Counted from the stretch's first letter, positions 1 to 7,088 are shown. The stretch is DNA of 27,350 nt from a virus (IMGVR_UViG_3300020418_000036:1-27350), one strand, 5' to 3'. The notes: generated by a model from the sequence alone, not told the origin. A program made the numbers and translations.

Positions 1-1
1 T

Positions 2-583
2 ACCTCTGGGTCAGTATCCTTACAGGCTCCAGCATCAACAACAGGTGGTGCACATAGAGTCTTAACTTTACCAGATGTAAATGGTACAGTAGCTACAACA
101 ACAACTGCTGGTAAAATCTTGCAAGTTGTTCAAACAGTTAAGACAAATAGAACAACTATTCAATCAACAACTTTAACTGATATTACAGGCTTGAGTGTTA
201 CTATTACACCTAGTTCATCTTCTAATAAAGTTCTAATTAGTTATTCAATTATTGCTTATATGAACTCTGCTCAATATTGGAATATGCGTTTATTAAGAGG
301 TAGTGATAGCACAATTTTTATTGGAGATCAAAATGCAAGTGCCACAAGTCAATCCAGAGGTTCTTTTGGTAGTTATACGACATCTTATGTAGATGGAAGG
401 ATTGTAGCTCAAGAGTTTTTAGATTCTCCAAATACAACGTCTGCAACAACTTATAAATTACAAGCACATTCTCCATATTCTTCTTCTTACATCATTGGTA
501 TTAATAGCTCTCCACAACTTGATAACTACACTTACATGTCCAACGGTGTTTCAACAATAACCGCAATGGAAGTAGCAGCTTAA
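2..583 (+). CDS. Tail-fibre-like structural protein, 5' end outside window
   Basis: The frame is open from the first bases of the window, so this is the C-terminal 193 residues of a longer protein. A TTG at 119 is the first start-like codon but sits in continuous coding sequence and is not the real start. The protein is rich in Ser, Thr, Gly and Asn with alternating hydrophobic residues, as in beta-structured phage fibre or appendage domains. It carries GKILQVVQ, then DITGLSVTITP, and ends in MEVAA. The product at 925-1500 has the same landmarks in the same order (GKILQV, DITGLSV, MEVAA), so the two share a C-terminal domain. It lies upstream of the lysis and packaging genes, where T7-like phages keep fibre genes. 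The fibre role is inferred from composition, position and paralogy; no receptor-binding motif is identified. Confidence 0.7.
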   Translation, partial: TSGSVSLQAPASTTGGAHRVLTLPDVNGTVATTTTAGKILQVVQTVKTNRTTIQSTTLTDITGLSVTITPSSSSNKVLISYSIIAYMNSAQYWNMRLLRGSDSTIFIGDQNASATSQSRGSFGSYTTSYVDGRIVAQEFLDSPNTTSATTYKLQAHSPYSSSYIIGINSSPQLDNYTYMSNGVSTITAMEVAA

Positions 584-613
584 CAAACAAACAATTATTT
601 TTTTTTAACAACA

Positions 614-913
614 ATGGCATTAGATCACGAAGCAATCTACTCTGCATATGCAGGCACAGTAGTATCAATAGACGACTCCGCTGGAGCGTTTGACAAAGAC
701 GGTAAATCAGTAACACTGGATGCTGTCAAAGTAGCAGCAGCTCGCACAGAATTAGACAAGGCAGCCGCAGCAATTAAATATCAGTCTGACAGAGCAGCAG
801 CTTACGCCTCTGTAGGCGATCAGCTAGACATGCAGTATTGGGACGCAGTAAACGGAACCACTACATGGAAAGATCACGTTGCAAAGGTAAAGGCAGATCA
901 CCCAAAACCATAG
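614..913 (+). CDS. Small tail chaperone-like protein
   Basis: A 99-residue acidic protein starting at ATG 614, just after the preceding fibre gene. The C-terminal part reads SVGDQLDMQYWDAVNG, then a Trp-Lys segment and a KADHPKP ending. From memory this resembles small phage proteins found beside fibre genes in which a GDQLD motif is followed by a YPKP-like end; these are often annotated as tail-assembly or fibre chaperones. The middle is Ala-rich and probably helical. It sits between two related fibre-like genes, which fits an assembly role for one of them. Function is inferred from a short motif and context. Confidence 0.55.
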   Translation: MALDHEAIYSAYAGTVVSIDDSAGAFDKDGKSVTLDAVKVAAARTELDKAAAAIKYQSDRAAAYASVGDQLDMQYWDAVNGTTTWKDHVAKVKADHPKP

Positions 914-924
914 GAGGGTAAACA

Positions 925-1500
925 ATGTCTCGAATAATCGTAGACTCAATACGTAACTCGTCAGCTAGTTCTGACGGGATTACGCTTAGTTCAGATGGTA
1001 AGGTAGCGTTTCCTAATACAAGTACAGGTAAAATTCTTCAAGTCAAAACAGCTACAAAAACAGATGCTTTTACTAGCACTAGCACATCATTTGTAGACAT
1101 AACTGGTTTAAGCGTTGATATGACTTTAAGTAAGTCTACCCATAAGATACTTATTCGTTATGACATACTGTGTGGAGGAGATTACTGGACTTCTGGACCC
1201 GCTTATTTAAGCTTAGTAGCTGACAGTACAAGAATTGGTATTGGTACGGCTGGTGAAAACTCTGAAAGTAATGTAACTACGTTTCATAATCTTTACGCAA
1301 ATAATCAAAATAATAGTTCTTATAATGTGGCTACACAAACTGCTTCATTTTTATATTCTCCAAGCGATACAAGTTCTCACACATATAAAGTGCAGGGCCG
1401 TATGCAAAATAGTAGTTCGGGATTTTCAATAAACAGAAGATGGCATAGCGATGTTCGTAGTGCTATTTCTACATTAACTCTTATGGAGGTAGCAGCATAG
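925..1500 (+). CDS. Second tail-fibre-like protein, complete
   Basis: A 191-residue protein starting at ATG 925 behind a clear Shine-Dalgarno (AGGAGG, 8 nt upstream). The N-terminus (MSRIIVDSIRNSSASSDG, then a segment around LSSDGKVAFPN) resembles the start of many marine-phage fibre proteins, in which a short attachment segment precedes a beta-rich domain. The rest parallels the gene at 2-583: GKILQV, then DITGLSV, a Ser/Asn-rich beta region and the ending MEVAA. The two C-terminal halves therefore look paralogous while the N-termini differ. A receptor-binding appendage role is inferred, not shown. Confidence 0.65.
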   Translation: MSRIIVDSIRNSSASSDGITLSSDGKVAFPNTSTGKILQVKTATKTDAFTSTSTSFVDITGLSVDMTLSKSTHKILIRYDILCGGDYWTSGPAYLSLVADSTRIGIGTAGENSESNVTTFHNLYANNQNNSSYNVATQTASFLYSPSDTSSHTYKVQGRMQNSSSGFSINRRWHSDVRSAISTLTLMEVAA

Positions 1501-1877
1501 AACTTCCTACTATAAAGTTACCACCAGCACAAAAACTTGAAACAATATCTATACCTTTACCAACAGCTGACGTTCCTAGTTATGTACCTTTGGTAGTACC
1601 TCCTAGTGATCTTAGAGAACCAGAGGGCACAGAACCAGAGGCTACAGAAGAAGCACCTACTGGCATAAGGCAGGTTGACATACCTATTATTGATGTCAAA
1701 ATGCCTTTACCAGAAAACGAAATACTTATAACGGCTTCTACTACAGCAGTCGTTTCTGTAGCTGCAACCCTAACTGCAACAGCAGCCTTTAAATGGGTTG
1801 TAACTGCAATGAAACCTATACTAAAAACAGCATGGAAGAAGATAAGGTCATCAAAGGACAACCCAAAAGTTTCCTAA
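1497..1877 (+). CDS. Small membrane protein with apparent ATA start, lysis region
   Basis: The frame is open from a stop at 1458 to 1877 with no ATG, GTG or TTG before a TTG at 1590. A perfect GGAGGT at 1485-1490 lies 6 nt before an ATA at 1497-1499 that overlaps the TAG of the upstream gene. The most economical start is this ATA, giving 126 residues beginning (M)ELPTIKLPPAQKLE. The N-terminal half is Pro-rich and acidic. Residues roughly 80-110 form one hydrophobic Ala/Val/Thr segment, followed by a short basic tail. It precedes a holin-like gene and overlaps it, so a lysis or membrane role is plausible. A TTG start at 1590 would give only 95 residues and lose the Pro-rich part. Confidence 0.6.
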   Translation: MELPTIKLPPAQKLETISIPLPTADVPSYVPLVVPPSDLREPEGTEPEATEEAPTGIRQVDIPIIDVKMPLPENEILITASTTAVVSVAATLTATAAFKWVVTAMKPILKTAWKKIRSSKDNPKVS

Positions 1878-2125
1878 AAAAACTTAAAGAAAATGTAGAC
1901 GACCATGATGAACAGATGGCAGTTCTTGGTGCAGCAGTCCGTTTGGGTGTTGTCATATGGAGTGGATTTATAATTACTCTTAATTATGTCGAACTTCCTA
2001 TGGTCAAAAAAACAAATGCGTCAGCTGATATCACTTTCGTAGCCTCGATTTTTACGGGGGCACTCGCAACATTCGGGCTGTCTACAGGTAACAAAAAGTC
2101 AAAAGAAGATAAAACAAAACAATGA
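1832..2125 (+). CDS. Putative holin, two membrane segments
   Basis: ATG 1832 is preferred over the in-frame ATG at 1793 because the product then begins MEEDKVIKGQPKSFLKKLKE, a charged cytoplasmic N-terminus, with less overlap with the upstream gene. The 97-residue protein has two hydrophobic stretches, one around AAVRLGVVIWSGFIITLNYV and one around FVASIFTGALATFGL. It ends in a Lys-rich tail. Small size, two membrane spans, a charged C-terminus and a place between fibre and terminase genes (the T7 gene 17.5 position) fit a class II-type holin. No endolysin is recognised in the window. The overlap with the next gene (ATGA at 2122) suggests coupled translation. Confidence 0.5.
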   Translation: MEEDKVIKGQPKSFLKKLKENVDDHDEQMAVLGAAVRLGVVIWSGFIITLNYVELPMVKKTNASADITFVASIFTGALATFGLSTGNKKSKEDKTKQ

Positions 2126-2478
2126 AAAAAATTATCATTCTGTTAGCCTTGTTATCACCCAGCATAGCTAGAGCAAATGTCGTAACTCCTCAGTTTACTA
2201 CAGGGTCGATGAACTCAACGACCACAACCACACAAACTATAACCGAAGTAGAACAGCGTCAAGTTTATGGGGCTGAAGTAAAAACTTGGAATGGATCTAA
2301 TGTAACACCCTCTGCTGATATAGCAGGTAGTGATACTACATTTACCATAACAGATACAACTCTACCTTGGACACTAGAAACAACCTCCAGATCAGCTGGA
2401 ATAGTAGAACAATGGGACACCACAAGAAACTTTACAATAAACTCTACTACTACATCGCTTTCTGTATTCTCACAATAA
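2122..2478 (+). CDS. Secreted protein of unknown function
   Basis: A 118-residue protein whose ATG overlaps the upstream TGA (ATGA at 2122). It begins with a classic Sec signal: MKK, a hydrophobic core IIILLALL, and a likely cleavage after SIARA. The mature part is Thr/Ser/Asn-rich, with TTTTTQTIT and several NXT/S-type turns, and looks beta-structured. There is no lipobox cysteine. It lies between the holin-like gene and the small terminase, next to another secreted product. A virion-associated or envelope-targeted role at lysis is possible. I do not recognise a family with a known function. Confidence 0.55.
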   Translation: MKKIIILLALLSPSIARANVVTPQFTTGSMNSTTTTTQTITEVEQRQVYGAEVKTWNGSNVTPSADIAGSDTTFTITDTTLPWTLETTSRSAGIVEQWDTTRNFTINSTTTSLSVFSQ

Positions 2479-2978
2479 CACCTGTATATGCAGAAGGAGA
2501 CACCAATAACTCGTCCAACCCTGTGGCAGCAGCAACAGGAAATGTTACCAATCAGGCTGTGCAATTTCAAAATAATGGAGCACCGTCTAGACAACAATAT
2601 GGTTCTGCCATATCTTGTAATGGATCAACAATGACGTTTAGCCCCTTTTATATGGGTAATGACACCTCACCGTATGACGATGAAGGTTATGTTATATCAG
2701 AAAACTGGGGCTTTCAAATAAACTTTTCAGTGCCACTTAACCGTGACTTAACTAAACAATGTCAAGAAATGGCTAAGAGACAAGAAGAAAAGATGAGGCT
2801 TGACTACGAGCTTGTTCGTGCACTTAAATGTGCAGAACTACAACAAAAAGGGTTTACGATATACCCTGGTAGCCGTGTAGCTCACATGTGCCAAGACATC
2901 GTACCTATACAATCGTTATTACCTAAGAAAGATGTTAGCACTACTAAAACCAATCGTTTTAACTTTTTTAAAAAGTGA
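2412..2978 (+). CDS. Secreted protein of unknown function
   Basis: The start is placed at ATG 2412, giving 188 residues; the upstream TTG 2367 would only add a non-signal extension. The N-terminus MGHHKKLYNKLYYY leads into IAFCILTITPVYAEGDT, a signal peptide with probable cleavage near VYA. The mature protein has a Ser/Asn/Gln-rich part, then SCNGSTMTFSPFYMGNDTSP, and a charged helical part (KQCQEMAKRQEEKMRLDYEL) containing several Cys. Its signal peptide is encoded inside the 3' end of the upstream secreted-protein gene, in another frame (67-nt overlap). The nesting recalls spanin pairs, but neither protein has a lipobox, so that role is not claimed. Confidence 0.55.
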   Translation: MGHHKKLYNKLYYYIAFCILTITPVYAEGDTNNSSNPVAAATGNVTNQAVQFQNNGAPSRQQYGSAISCNGSTMTFSPFYMGNDTSPYDDEGYVISENWGFQINFSVPLNRDLTKQCQEMAKRQEEKMRLDYELVRALKCAELQQKGFTIYPGSRVAHMCQDIVPIQSLLPKKDVSTTKTNRFNFFKK

Positions 2979-2997
2979 CAAGTTTAAATTTTTTATC

Positions 2998-3090
2998 GTG
3001 GATATCCTAGAAAAACTTGTAGAGCAAAGTGACAATAGTCTTGATGACAAAGTTTTAGCTATGGTCAAGAAAGGATTAGACATAGAATAA
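2998..3090 (+). CDS. Possible 30-residue ORF with GTG start
   Basis: A short frame from GTG 2998 to TAA 3090 encodes MDILEKLVEQSDNSLDDKVL then a basic end. It fills the only gap between the secreted protein and the small terminase, and its stop overlaps the next start (TAATG at 3088-3092), as with neighbouring genes. There is no clear Shine-Dalgarno; the sequence upstream is A/T-rich. The amphipathic charged composition is compatible with a real peptide, but length alone cannot prove coding. Confidence 0.4.
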   Translation: MDILEKLVEQSDNSLDDKVLAMVKKGLDIE

Positions 3091-3332
3091 TGAACAAAGC
3101 AACTGAATCACAGTTTAACGAACTGCATCAGTTGGTCACACAAGAGTTTTTAGATAGAGTTAAGGGTGGTGAGGCAACTACCCAAGATTTAAAAGCAGCC
3201 TGTGATTGGCTGAAAGCAAATGATATAAGCGGTGTTGCATACGAAGGCAACCCATTAGCAAAATTAGCAAACGTATTACCTGAAGTAGACCCAGATCTAG
3301 TTCAAAGGAGATTATATGGCAGAAACCGCTGA
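3090..3332 (+). CDS. Putative terminase small subunit (DNA maturase A-like)
   Basis: An 80-residue, mostly helical protein (ATESQFNELHQLVTQEFLDR, then a TTQDLKAACDWLKAND segment and PEVDPDLVQRRLYG). In T7-like phages a small terminase of about 80-90 residues (gp18) recognises the concatemer and lies upstream of the large subunit. This gene has the right size, composition and position, with two short genes between it and the large terminase. The DLKAACDWLKAN stretch resembles small-terminase entries I recall from marine podoviruses. It overlaps the previous stop (TAATG) and the next gene by 17 nt. Confidence 0.6.
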   Translation: MNKATESQFNELHQLVTQEFLDRVKGGEATTQDLKAACDWLKANDISGVAYEGNPLAKLANVLPEVDPDLVQRRLYGRNR

Positions 3333-3558
3333 ATATTATCGTAAAAATAAAAAAGCTAGACAGAAACGTTTAGTTCAGCAAACTAAATACAATAAAACTG
3401 ATAAGGGTAAAAGCATTATTAAAAATGCACAGAAGCTTCGAGCTAAATTAGAGATACCAAAAGGTTCCAAAATGGATGCAGCCCACTATAAAGGCAGCAA
3501 AACCAGTGGCAGACCACAACACAGATCTAAAAACAGACAAAGCAGAACTAAAAAATGA
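3316..3558 (+). CDS. Small basic protein between terminase genes
   Basis: An 80-residue, strongly basic protein starting at ATG 3316 with AAAGGAG upstream at 3304-3310. It begins MAETAEYYRKNKKARQKRL and is Lys/Arg-rich throughout. The C-terminal part has a DAAHYKGSKTSG stretch followed by KNRQSRTKK. A D..H, Ser and Asn-Arg pattern of this kind is seen in small phage proteins sometimes annotated as HNH-like, but there are no zinc cysteines and I cannot assign nuclease activity. DNA binding during packaging is a reasonable inference from charge and context. Confidence 0.55.
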   Translation: MAETAEYYRKNKKARQKRLVQQTKYNKTDKGKSIIKNAQKLRAKLEIPKGSKMDAAHYKGSKTSGRPQHRSKNRQSRTKK

Positions 3559-3890
3559 CCCCTTTACTACCTAGTCCAGAACATTACTTACACAACTTAA
3601 TAACCATGACAAGTTCAGAATCTAAACGGCTCTGGAGAAGAGCTATTAAAGAGCACTTCAACTGTACATGTGTTTATTGCGGAGGAAATTATGAATTACA
3701 CGAACTTACACTTGACCATGTCAAGCCTAAAACACTTGGCGGAGAAGATTTACAATCAAATCTTGTTCCCGCATGTAGAAAATGTAATCAGGATAAAGGT
3801 AGTATGAACTGGCTGTATTGGATGCGTAACACGTTTGGACACATCCCACAGCGAGAGAAAAGAATATTAGATCATATTGCATATGAGTGA
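3555..3890 (+). CDS. HNH endonuclease
   Basis: A 111-residue HNH nuclease. The metal-binding finger CVYCGG is followed by the catalytic core LTLDHVKPKTLGGEDLQSN and the second Cys pair CRKCNQDKG. ATG 3555 overlaps the upstream TGA (ATGA); an in-frame ATG at 3606 (MTSSESKRLWRR) is an alternative. HNH enzymes next to terminase genes are common in tailed phages and can take part in packaging-associated cleavage, but a free-standing homing-type nuclease is equally possible. The end overlaps the large terminase start, so it belongs to the packaging operon. Confidence 0.85.
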   Translation: MTPLLPSPEHYLHNLITMTSSESKRLWRRAIKEHFNCTCVYCGGNYELHELTLDHVKPKTLGGEDLQSNLVPACRKCNQDKGSMNWLYWMRNTFGHIPQREKRILDHIAYE

Positions 3891-5616
3891 CGTTTTAACC
3901 GCCTTACAGGGCGATTTCAAGCTGTTTCTGCAAGCTTTGTGGGATCAGCTTGATCTACCCCAACCTACTAGAGCACAATATGCCATCGCAGACTACTTAC
4001 AATCAGGACCCAAGAGACTCCAGATTCAAGCTTTTCGAGGTGTTGGTAAATCTTGGATTACTGGTGCTTTTGTGTTATGGACCTTGTTCAAAGATCCAGA
4101 AAAAAAGATAATGATTATATCTGCATCTAAAGAAAGAGCAGATAACATGTCTATATTTTTACAGAAACTAATTATAGAGACACAGTGGCTCAAGCATCTA
4201 CAGCCTAAAAGTGATGATGCACGTTGGTCACGTATATCATTTGATGTTAACTGTGCACCTCACCAGGCACCTTCAGTTAAGTCTGTGGGTATCACTGGTC
4301 AGTTAACTGGATCAAGAGCTGACCTCATGATTTTAGATGATATAGAAGTGCCAGGTAATAGTATGACAGAACTGATGAGAGAAAAACTTTTACAGCTCTG
4401 TACTGAAGCCGAATCTATTCTTACACCTAATGATGATAGTCGCATTATGTATCTGGGAACACCCCAGACTACTTTCACAGTATATAGAAAACTTGCTGAA
4501 CGGAATTACCGTCCCTTTGTATGGCCAGCTCGTTTTCCTAAAGATTCAACGCCATACGAGGGACTACTAGCACCACAACTACAGGAAGACATTGACAATG
4601 GAGCATCAGCTGGAGACTGCACAGATCCAGACAGATTTAGTAACGAGGATCTCCTACAAAGAGAAGCAGCAATGGGACGTAGTAACTTTATGCTACAGTT
4701 CCAACTTGACACAACTCTTAGTGACGCTGAGAAGTTCCCTCTTAAAATGGCTGACCTCATTGTTACTAGTGTTAATCCTACTAAAGCACCCGACAATGTC
4801 ATATGGTGCTCAGATCCCAGAAACGTCCTTAAAGACTTACCTACCGTTGGACTTCCAGGAGATTATTTCTATTCGCCTATGCAACTGCAAGGAGAATGGA
4901 CAGAGTATGATGAAACAATCTGCTCCGTTGACCCATCAGGGCGAGGAACAGATGAAACTGCTGCTGCCTATATATCCCAAAAAAACGGGTTCCTCTATTT
5001 GCATGAAATGCGAGCATACAGAGATGGGTACAGTGATAATACCTTGCTCGATATCCTTAAAGGTTGCAAAAAGTATAACGTTACAACATTGGTTATCGAA
5101 ACAAACTTCGGAGATGGTATCGTAAGTGAATTATTTAAAAAACATATACAACAGACAAAACAACAGATTCTTATTGATGAGGTTCGTGCAAATGTTCGGA
5201 AGGAAGACAGAATCATTGACTCGCTTGAACCTATTCTTAACCAGCATCGTCTTATTGTTGACCGTGGGGTTATTGAGTGGGATTACAGCTCGAACAAAGA
5301 CAGTGCACCTGAAAGTAGGCTCCTCTATATGCTCTTTTACCAGATGAGTCGTATGTGTCGTATGAAGTTTGCAGTGAGACATGATGACAGAATAGACTGT
5401 CTAGCTCAAGGCGTTAAATACTTTACCGATGCATTATCTATTTCAGCTCTTGAACAGATTAAACTACGTAAACGTGAAGAGTGGGATGATATACTACAAG
5501 CTTTCCTAGATGACCCACAGTCAAGTGCTAATCATCTAGTGTTAGGGATGGATGTAGACCAAAGACAACAAGCCCAGGGTAACGTTGACGGGAACTCAGT
5601 CCCCACCTGGACTTAG
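3883..5616 (+). CDS. Terminase large subunit (T7 gp19-like)
   Basis: This 577-residue motor packages concatemeric DNA into proheads and cuts it. ATG 3883 overlaps the HNH stop; an upstream TTG at 3877 is less likely. The ATPase domain has a Walker A-like FRGVGKSW (Lys56) and a Walker B DLMILDDIE (acidic residues 152-155). The C-terminal RNase H-like nuclease domain shows SVDPSGRGTDETA (Asp350), VIETNFGDG (Glu406) and HDDRIDCLAQG (Asp501/Asp505). T7 gp19 is 586 residues, so the length matches. It is the last large late gene and is followed by terminator-like hairpins. Confidence 0.97.
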   Translation: MSDVLTALQGDFKLFLQALWDQLDLPQPTRAQYAIADYLQSGPKRLQIQAFRGVGKSWITGAFVLWTLFKDPEKKIMIISASKERADNMSIFLQKLIIETQWLKHLQPKSDDARWSRISFDVNCAPHQAPSVKSVGITGQLTGSRADLMILDDIEVPGNSMTELMREKLLQLCTEAESILTPNDDSRIMYLGTPQTTFTVYRKLAERNYRPFVWPARFPKDSTPYEGLLAPQLQEDIDNGASAGDCTDPDRFSNEDLLQREAAMGRSNFMLQFQLDTTLSDAEKFPLKMADLIVTSVNPTKAPDNVIWCSDPRNVLKDLPTVGLPGDYFYSPMQLQGEWTEYDETICSVDPSGRGTDETAAAYISQKNGFLYLHEMRAYRDGYSDNTLLDILKGCKKYNVTTLVIETNFGDGIVSELFKKHIQQTKQQILIDEVRANVRKEDRIIDSLEPILNQHRLIVDRGVIEWDYSSNKDSAPESRLLYMLFYQMSRMCRMKFAVRHDDRIDCLAQGVKYFTDALSISALEQIKLRKREEWDDILQAFLDDPQSSANHLVLGMDVDQRQQAQGNVDGNSVPTWT

Positions 5617-5665
5617 GCAGAGGTCGGAATAAGAGGGGGAAGGAGAAGGGTGGACTTCTTTCTCT

Positions 5666-5694
5666 GTAAAGGGGAGACACAACCTCCTCTTTAC
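5666..5694 (+). terminator. Terminator-like hairpin after terminase gene
   Basis: An 11-bp stem GTAAAGGGGAG / CTCCTCTTTAC (one G-T wobble) with a 7-nt loop ACACAAC, followed by a short TTTAAT. It begins 50 nt after the large terminase stop and fits the end of the late transcription unit. The U-run is weak, so efficiency is uncertain. Confidence 0.6.
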
Positions 5695-5696
5695 TT

Positions 5697-5717
5697 TAAT
5701 ATCCGTTAATGATATTA
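5697..5717. repeat. Second short hairpin after the late genes
   Basis: A perfect 7-bp inverted repeat TAATATC / GATATTA with a 7-nt loop, two bases after the previous hairpin. It may be a tandem terminator element or a protein-binding palindrome. Confidence 0.4.
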
Positions 5718-5734
5718 CTTTAAAGCACCTCTCT

Positions 5735-5768
5735 CTATCTAAGTAAACGAACTGTAATAATTAGATAG
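5735..5768. repeat. 8-bp inverted repeat upstream of small gene
   Basis: CTATCTAA at 5735-5742 and TTAGATAG at 5761-5768 are perfect inverted copies with 18 nt between. They lie 26 nt before the start of the next gene, where an operator or weak terminator could sit. The role is unknown. Confidence 0.35.
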
Positions 5769-5793
5769 TGATATTACGTATTATACATGATAT

Positions 5794-6054
5794 ATGCCTA
5801 AGTTAAAACTAGATCGTTTTAGACGTATCTACAAGAGTCTGAAGACTCCTTGGAAACCATTGAACTGGATCATACTGGGTTACTTGATAGGGATAGAACA
5901 ACAGTATATTAGCATACGAACTAAGCAAACTGTGGATGAGGCTATAAGTAATTACAAGAAAGAAGTGTTAGATGTGGTCAAAAAACCAGCTGTAGTGATG
6001 AAAAAGACTGATGATGGCTGGGAAATGAGCATAGGAGAGGTCGATAAAAAATAA
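5794..6054 (+). CDS. Small protein of unknown function at the late/early junction
   Basis: An 86-residue protein starting at ATG 5794. The N-terminus is basic (MPKLKLDRFRRIYKSLKTPW), followed by a moderately hydrophobic WIILGYLIGI stretch that could insert in or lie on a membrane. The C-terminal half is charged and helical (VDEAISNYKKEVLDVVKK). It sits after the late terminators and before the structured non-coding stretch, a position like the small right-end genes 19.2-19.5 of T7. I do not recognise a family. Confidence 0.6.
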   Translation: MPKLKLDRFRRIYKSLKTPWKPLNWIILGYLIGIEQQYISIRTKQTVDEAISNYKKEVLDVVKKPAVVMKKTDDGWEMSIGEVDKK

Positions 6055-6129
6055 CATAAATTTGTTAAGCCTATTACAGACGCACGCCCAAGGACGCAAC
6101 CCCCAGGGCGGTCCGCCGTTTTTGCCTGT

Positions 6130-6150
6130 AGCTAGTCTCTTAGACTGGCT
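6130..6150. repeat. 9-bp hairpin in junction region
   Basis: AGCTAGTCT / AGACTGGCT pair over 9 bp (one U-G wobble) around a 3-nt CTT loop. A T-run follows about 30 nt later at 6181. It could be a terminator or an end-recognition element. Confidence 0.4.
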
Positions 6151-6384
6151 CACAACAAGGCTATAACTGCGTTTTGAGCGTTTTTTATATTATTAATTGG
6201 CTTTTTTGTTGTTGTTTTTGTTGTATTGGTTGCCGTTGCCTGGTTGTTTATCCTTTTACATTCTCTTAATATTGCTTTGTTGTTTAGTGGGTATCTGTGG
6301 GCGTTTAATATTTGTTGCTACTTTGTACGGTTACCCGCCCTTTATATATTTGCTTTATTTTGTAAGTACTGGCAATATAAATAT

Positions 6385-6408
6385 TAAGTACTCGTTAAGA
6401 GTTACTTA
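6385..6408. repeat. Hairpin upstream of first early gene
   Basis: TAAGTA-CTC pairs with GAG-T-TACTTA (one bulged T) around a GTTAA loop. It lies 28 nt upstream of the first small early gene and could be an operator or a transcript-leader hairpin. Confidence 0.35.
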
Positions 6409-6436
6409 TTAACTGTCATTCATTCACCCTTTAATT

Positions 6437-6658
6437 ATGGCTACTCAAACAGACACTAACAAAGTTATACAGGTTTACATAGAAAACCACTATGGAACAC
6501 CTTACAACTATGTAAAAGACGAGGCCCAGGCCGAGGCACTCGAAGCACTAACAAAAAAGAAAACACTAGACCGTTACGACTTCAGAGCACTTGAAAAACT
6601 TGGCTATACTATCGAATTAGTCATGTCACCTAATTTGAGTTTAAATACTATTAAATAG
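6437..6658 (+). CDS. Small early protein of unknown function
   Basis: A 73-residue protein from ATG 6437, the first gene after the junction. Residues 8-30 (KVIQVYIENHYGTPYNYVKD) may form a small alpha/beta fold; the middle is helical and charged (AEALEALTKKK). The C-terminus ends NLSLNTIK. Short genes at the left end of T7-like genomes usually act on host functions early in infection. No family is recognised. The next start lies 2 nt after its stop. Confidence 0.65.
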   Translation: MATQTDTNKVIQVYIENHYGTPYNYVKDEAQAEALEALTKKKTLDRYDFRALEKLGYTIELVMSPNLSLNTIK

Positions 6659-6660
6659 GC

Positions 6661-6849
6661 ATGATCAGTAAATTTAATGTATTACGTGAATATGTAGTAA
6701 CTTATACGACCTGGGGAACTAGGGACGATATAAAGACATACAACGTTAAGGCAGTTAATGAGATTAACGCCTTAATGATGTTTCACAATAAACGTATTTC
6801 TTTAAAATCACACATTACGGGGGTCACACAATGTCCAGTAACAAACTAA
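6661..6849 (+). CDS. Small early protein of unknown function
   Basis: A 62-residue protein from ATG 6661. The sequence YVVTYTTWGTRDDIKTYNVK followed by AVNEINALMMFHNK suggests a small beta-beta-alpha fold, as in proteins that read 'tyr-x-val ... ala-x-asp-x-x-ala'. It overlaps the next gene by 19 nt. No function is assigned. Confidence 0.55.
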   Translation: MISKFNVLREYVVTYTTWGTRDDIKTYNVKAVNEINALMMFHNKRISLKSHITGVTQCPVTN

Positions 6850-7082
6850 CAACGGCCCGTTATTTACTTAAACAAGTACAAACAAAACGGTTAAGTTTGT
6901 TAAGTCTAGCTAATTATCATTACTTAACTAGTGATCAACTAGCTGAAATTAAAATGTGTGAAAGGGCGGCTAGTGAGCTAGACAACTTTCTAGACCAGGA
7001 ACCGCCCGAACTTCCAAATATTGCCAAGTTTAAAAAACCAAAAACAGAGGCAAGATTTAAAATTAACTTTAAACCCCACTAA
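6831..7082 (+). CDS. Small early protein of unknown function
   Basis: An 83-residue protein from ATG 6831. The first 55 residues are helical and basic/amphipathic (LTTARYLLKQVQTKRLSLLS, then QLAEIKMCERAASELDNFL). An acidic Pro-rich linker (DQEPPELPN) and a Lys/Phe-rich tail follow. The helical part plus basic tail would suit protein or nucleic-acid binding. No family is recognised. Confidence 0.55.
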   Translation: MSSNKLTTARYLLKQVQTKRLSLLSLANYHYLTSDQLAEIKMCERAASELDNFLDQEPPELPNIAKFKKPKTEARFKINFKPH

Positions 7083-7088
7083 AAACAA

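Larger units (their letters stand above)
6055..6436. other. Non-coding stretch between late and early genes, candidate genome-end region
   Basis: About 380 nt with no convincing gene. In order it holds one CAAGGACG octamer (6089-6096), a GC-rich GGCGGTCCGCC palindrome near 6107-6117, a 9-bp hairpin (6130-6150), and GCGTTTTGAGCGTTTTTT. Then comes a markedly T-rich, A-poor run (about 6181-6370) that contrasts with the A-rich sense strand of the genes, and a last hairpin (6385-6408). Late genes end just before and early genes begin just after, so the linear virion genome probably opens in or near here, with a direct terminal repeat collapsed by assembly. That is inference; no end can be seen in the sequence. 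Confidence 0.5.

Noticed and set aside
4592-5125. 177-residue + frame inside the large terminase gene
   Set aside because: It is an alternative reading of a gene with all catalytic motifs intact and has no recognisable domain.
6197-6412. 71-residue hydrophobic frame on + strand in the junction region
   Set aside because: It starts with TTG, arises from the T-rich composition (Leu/Phe/Tyr codons), has no ribosome site and spans hairpin 6385-6408.
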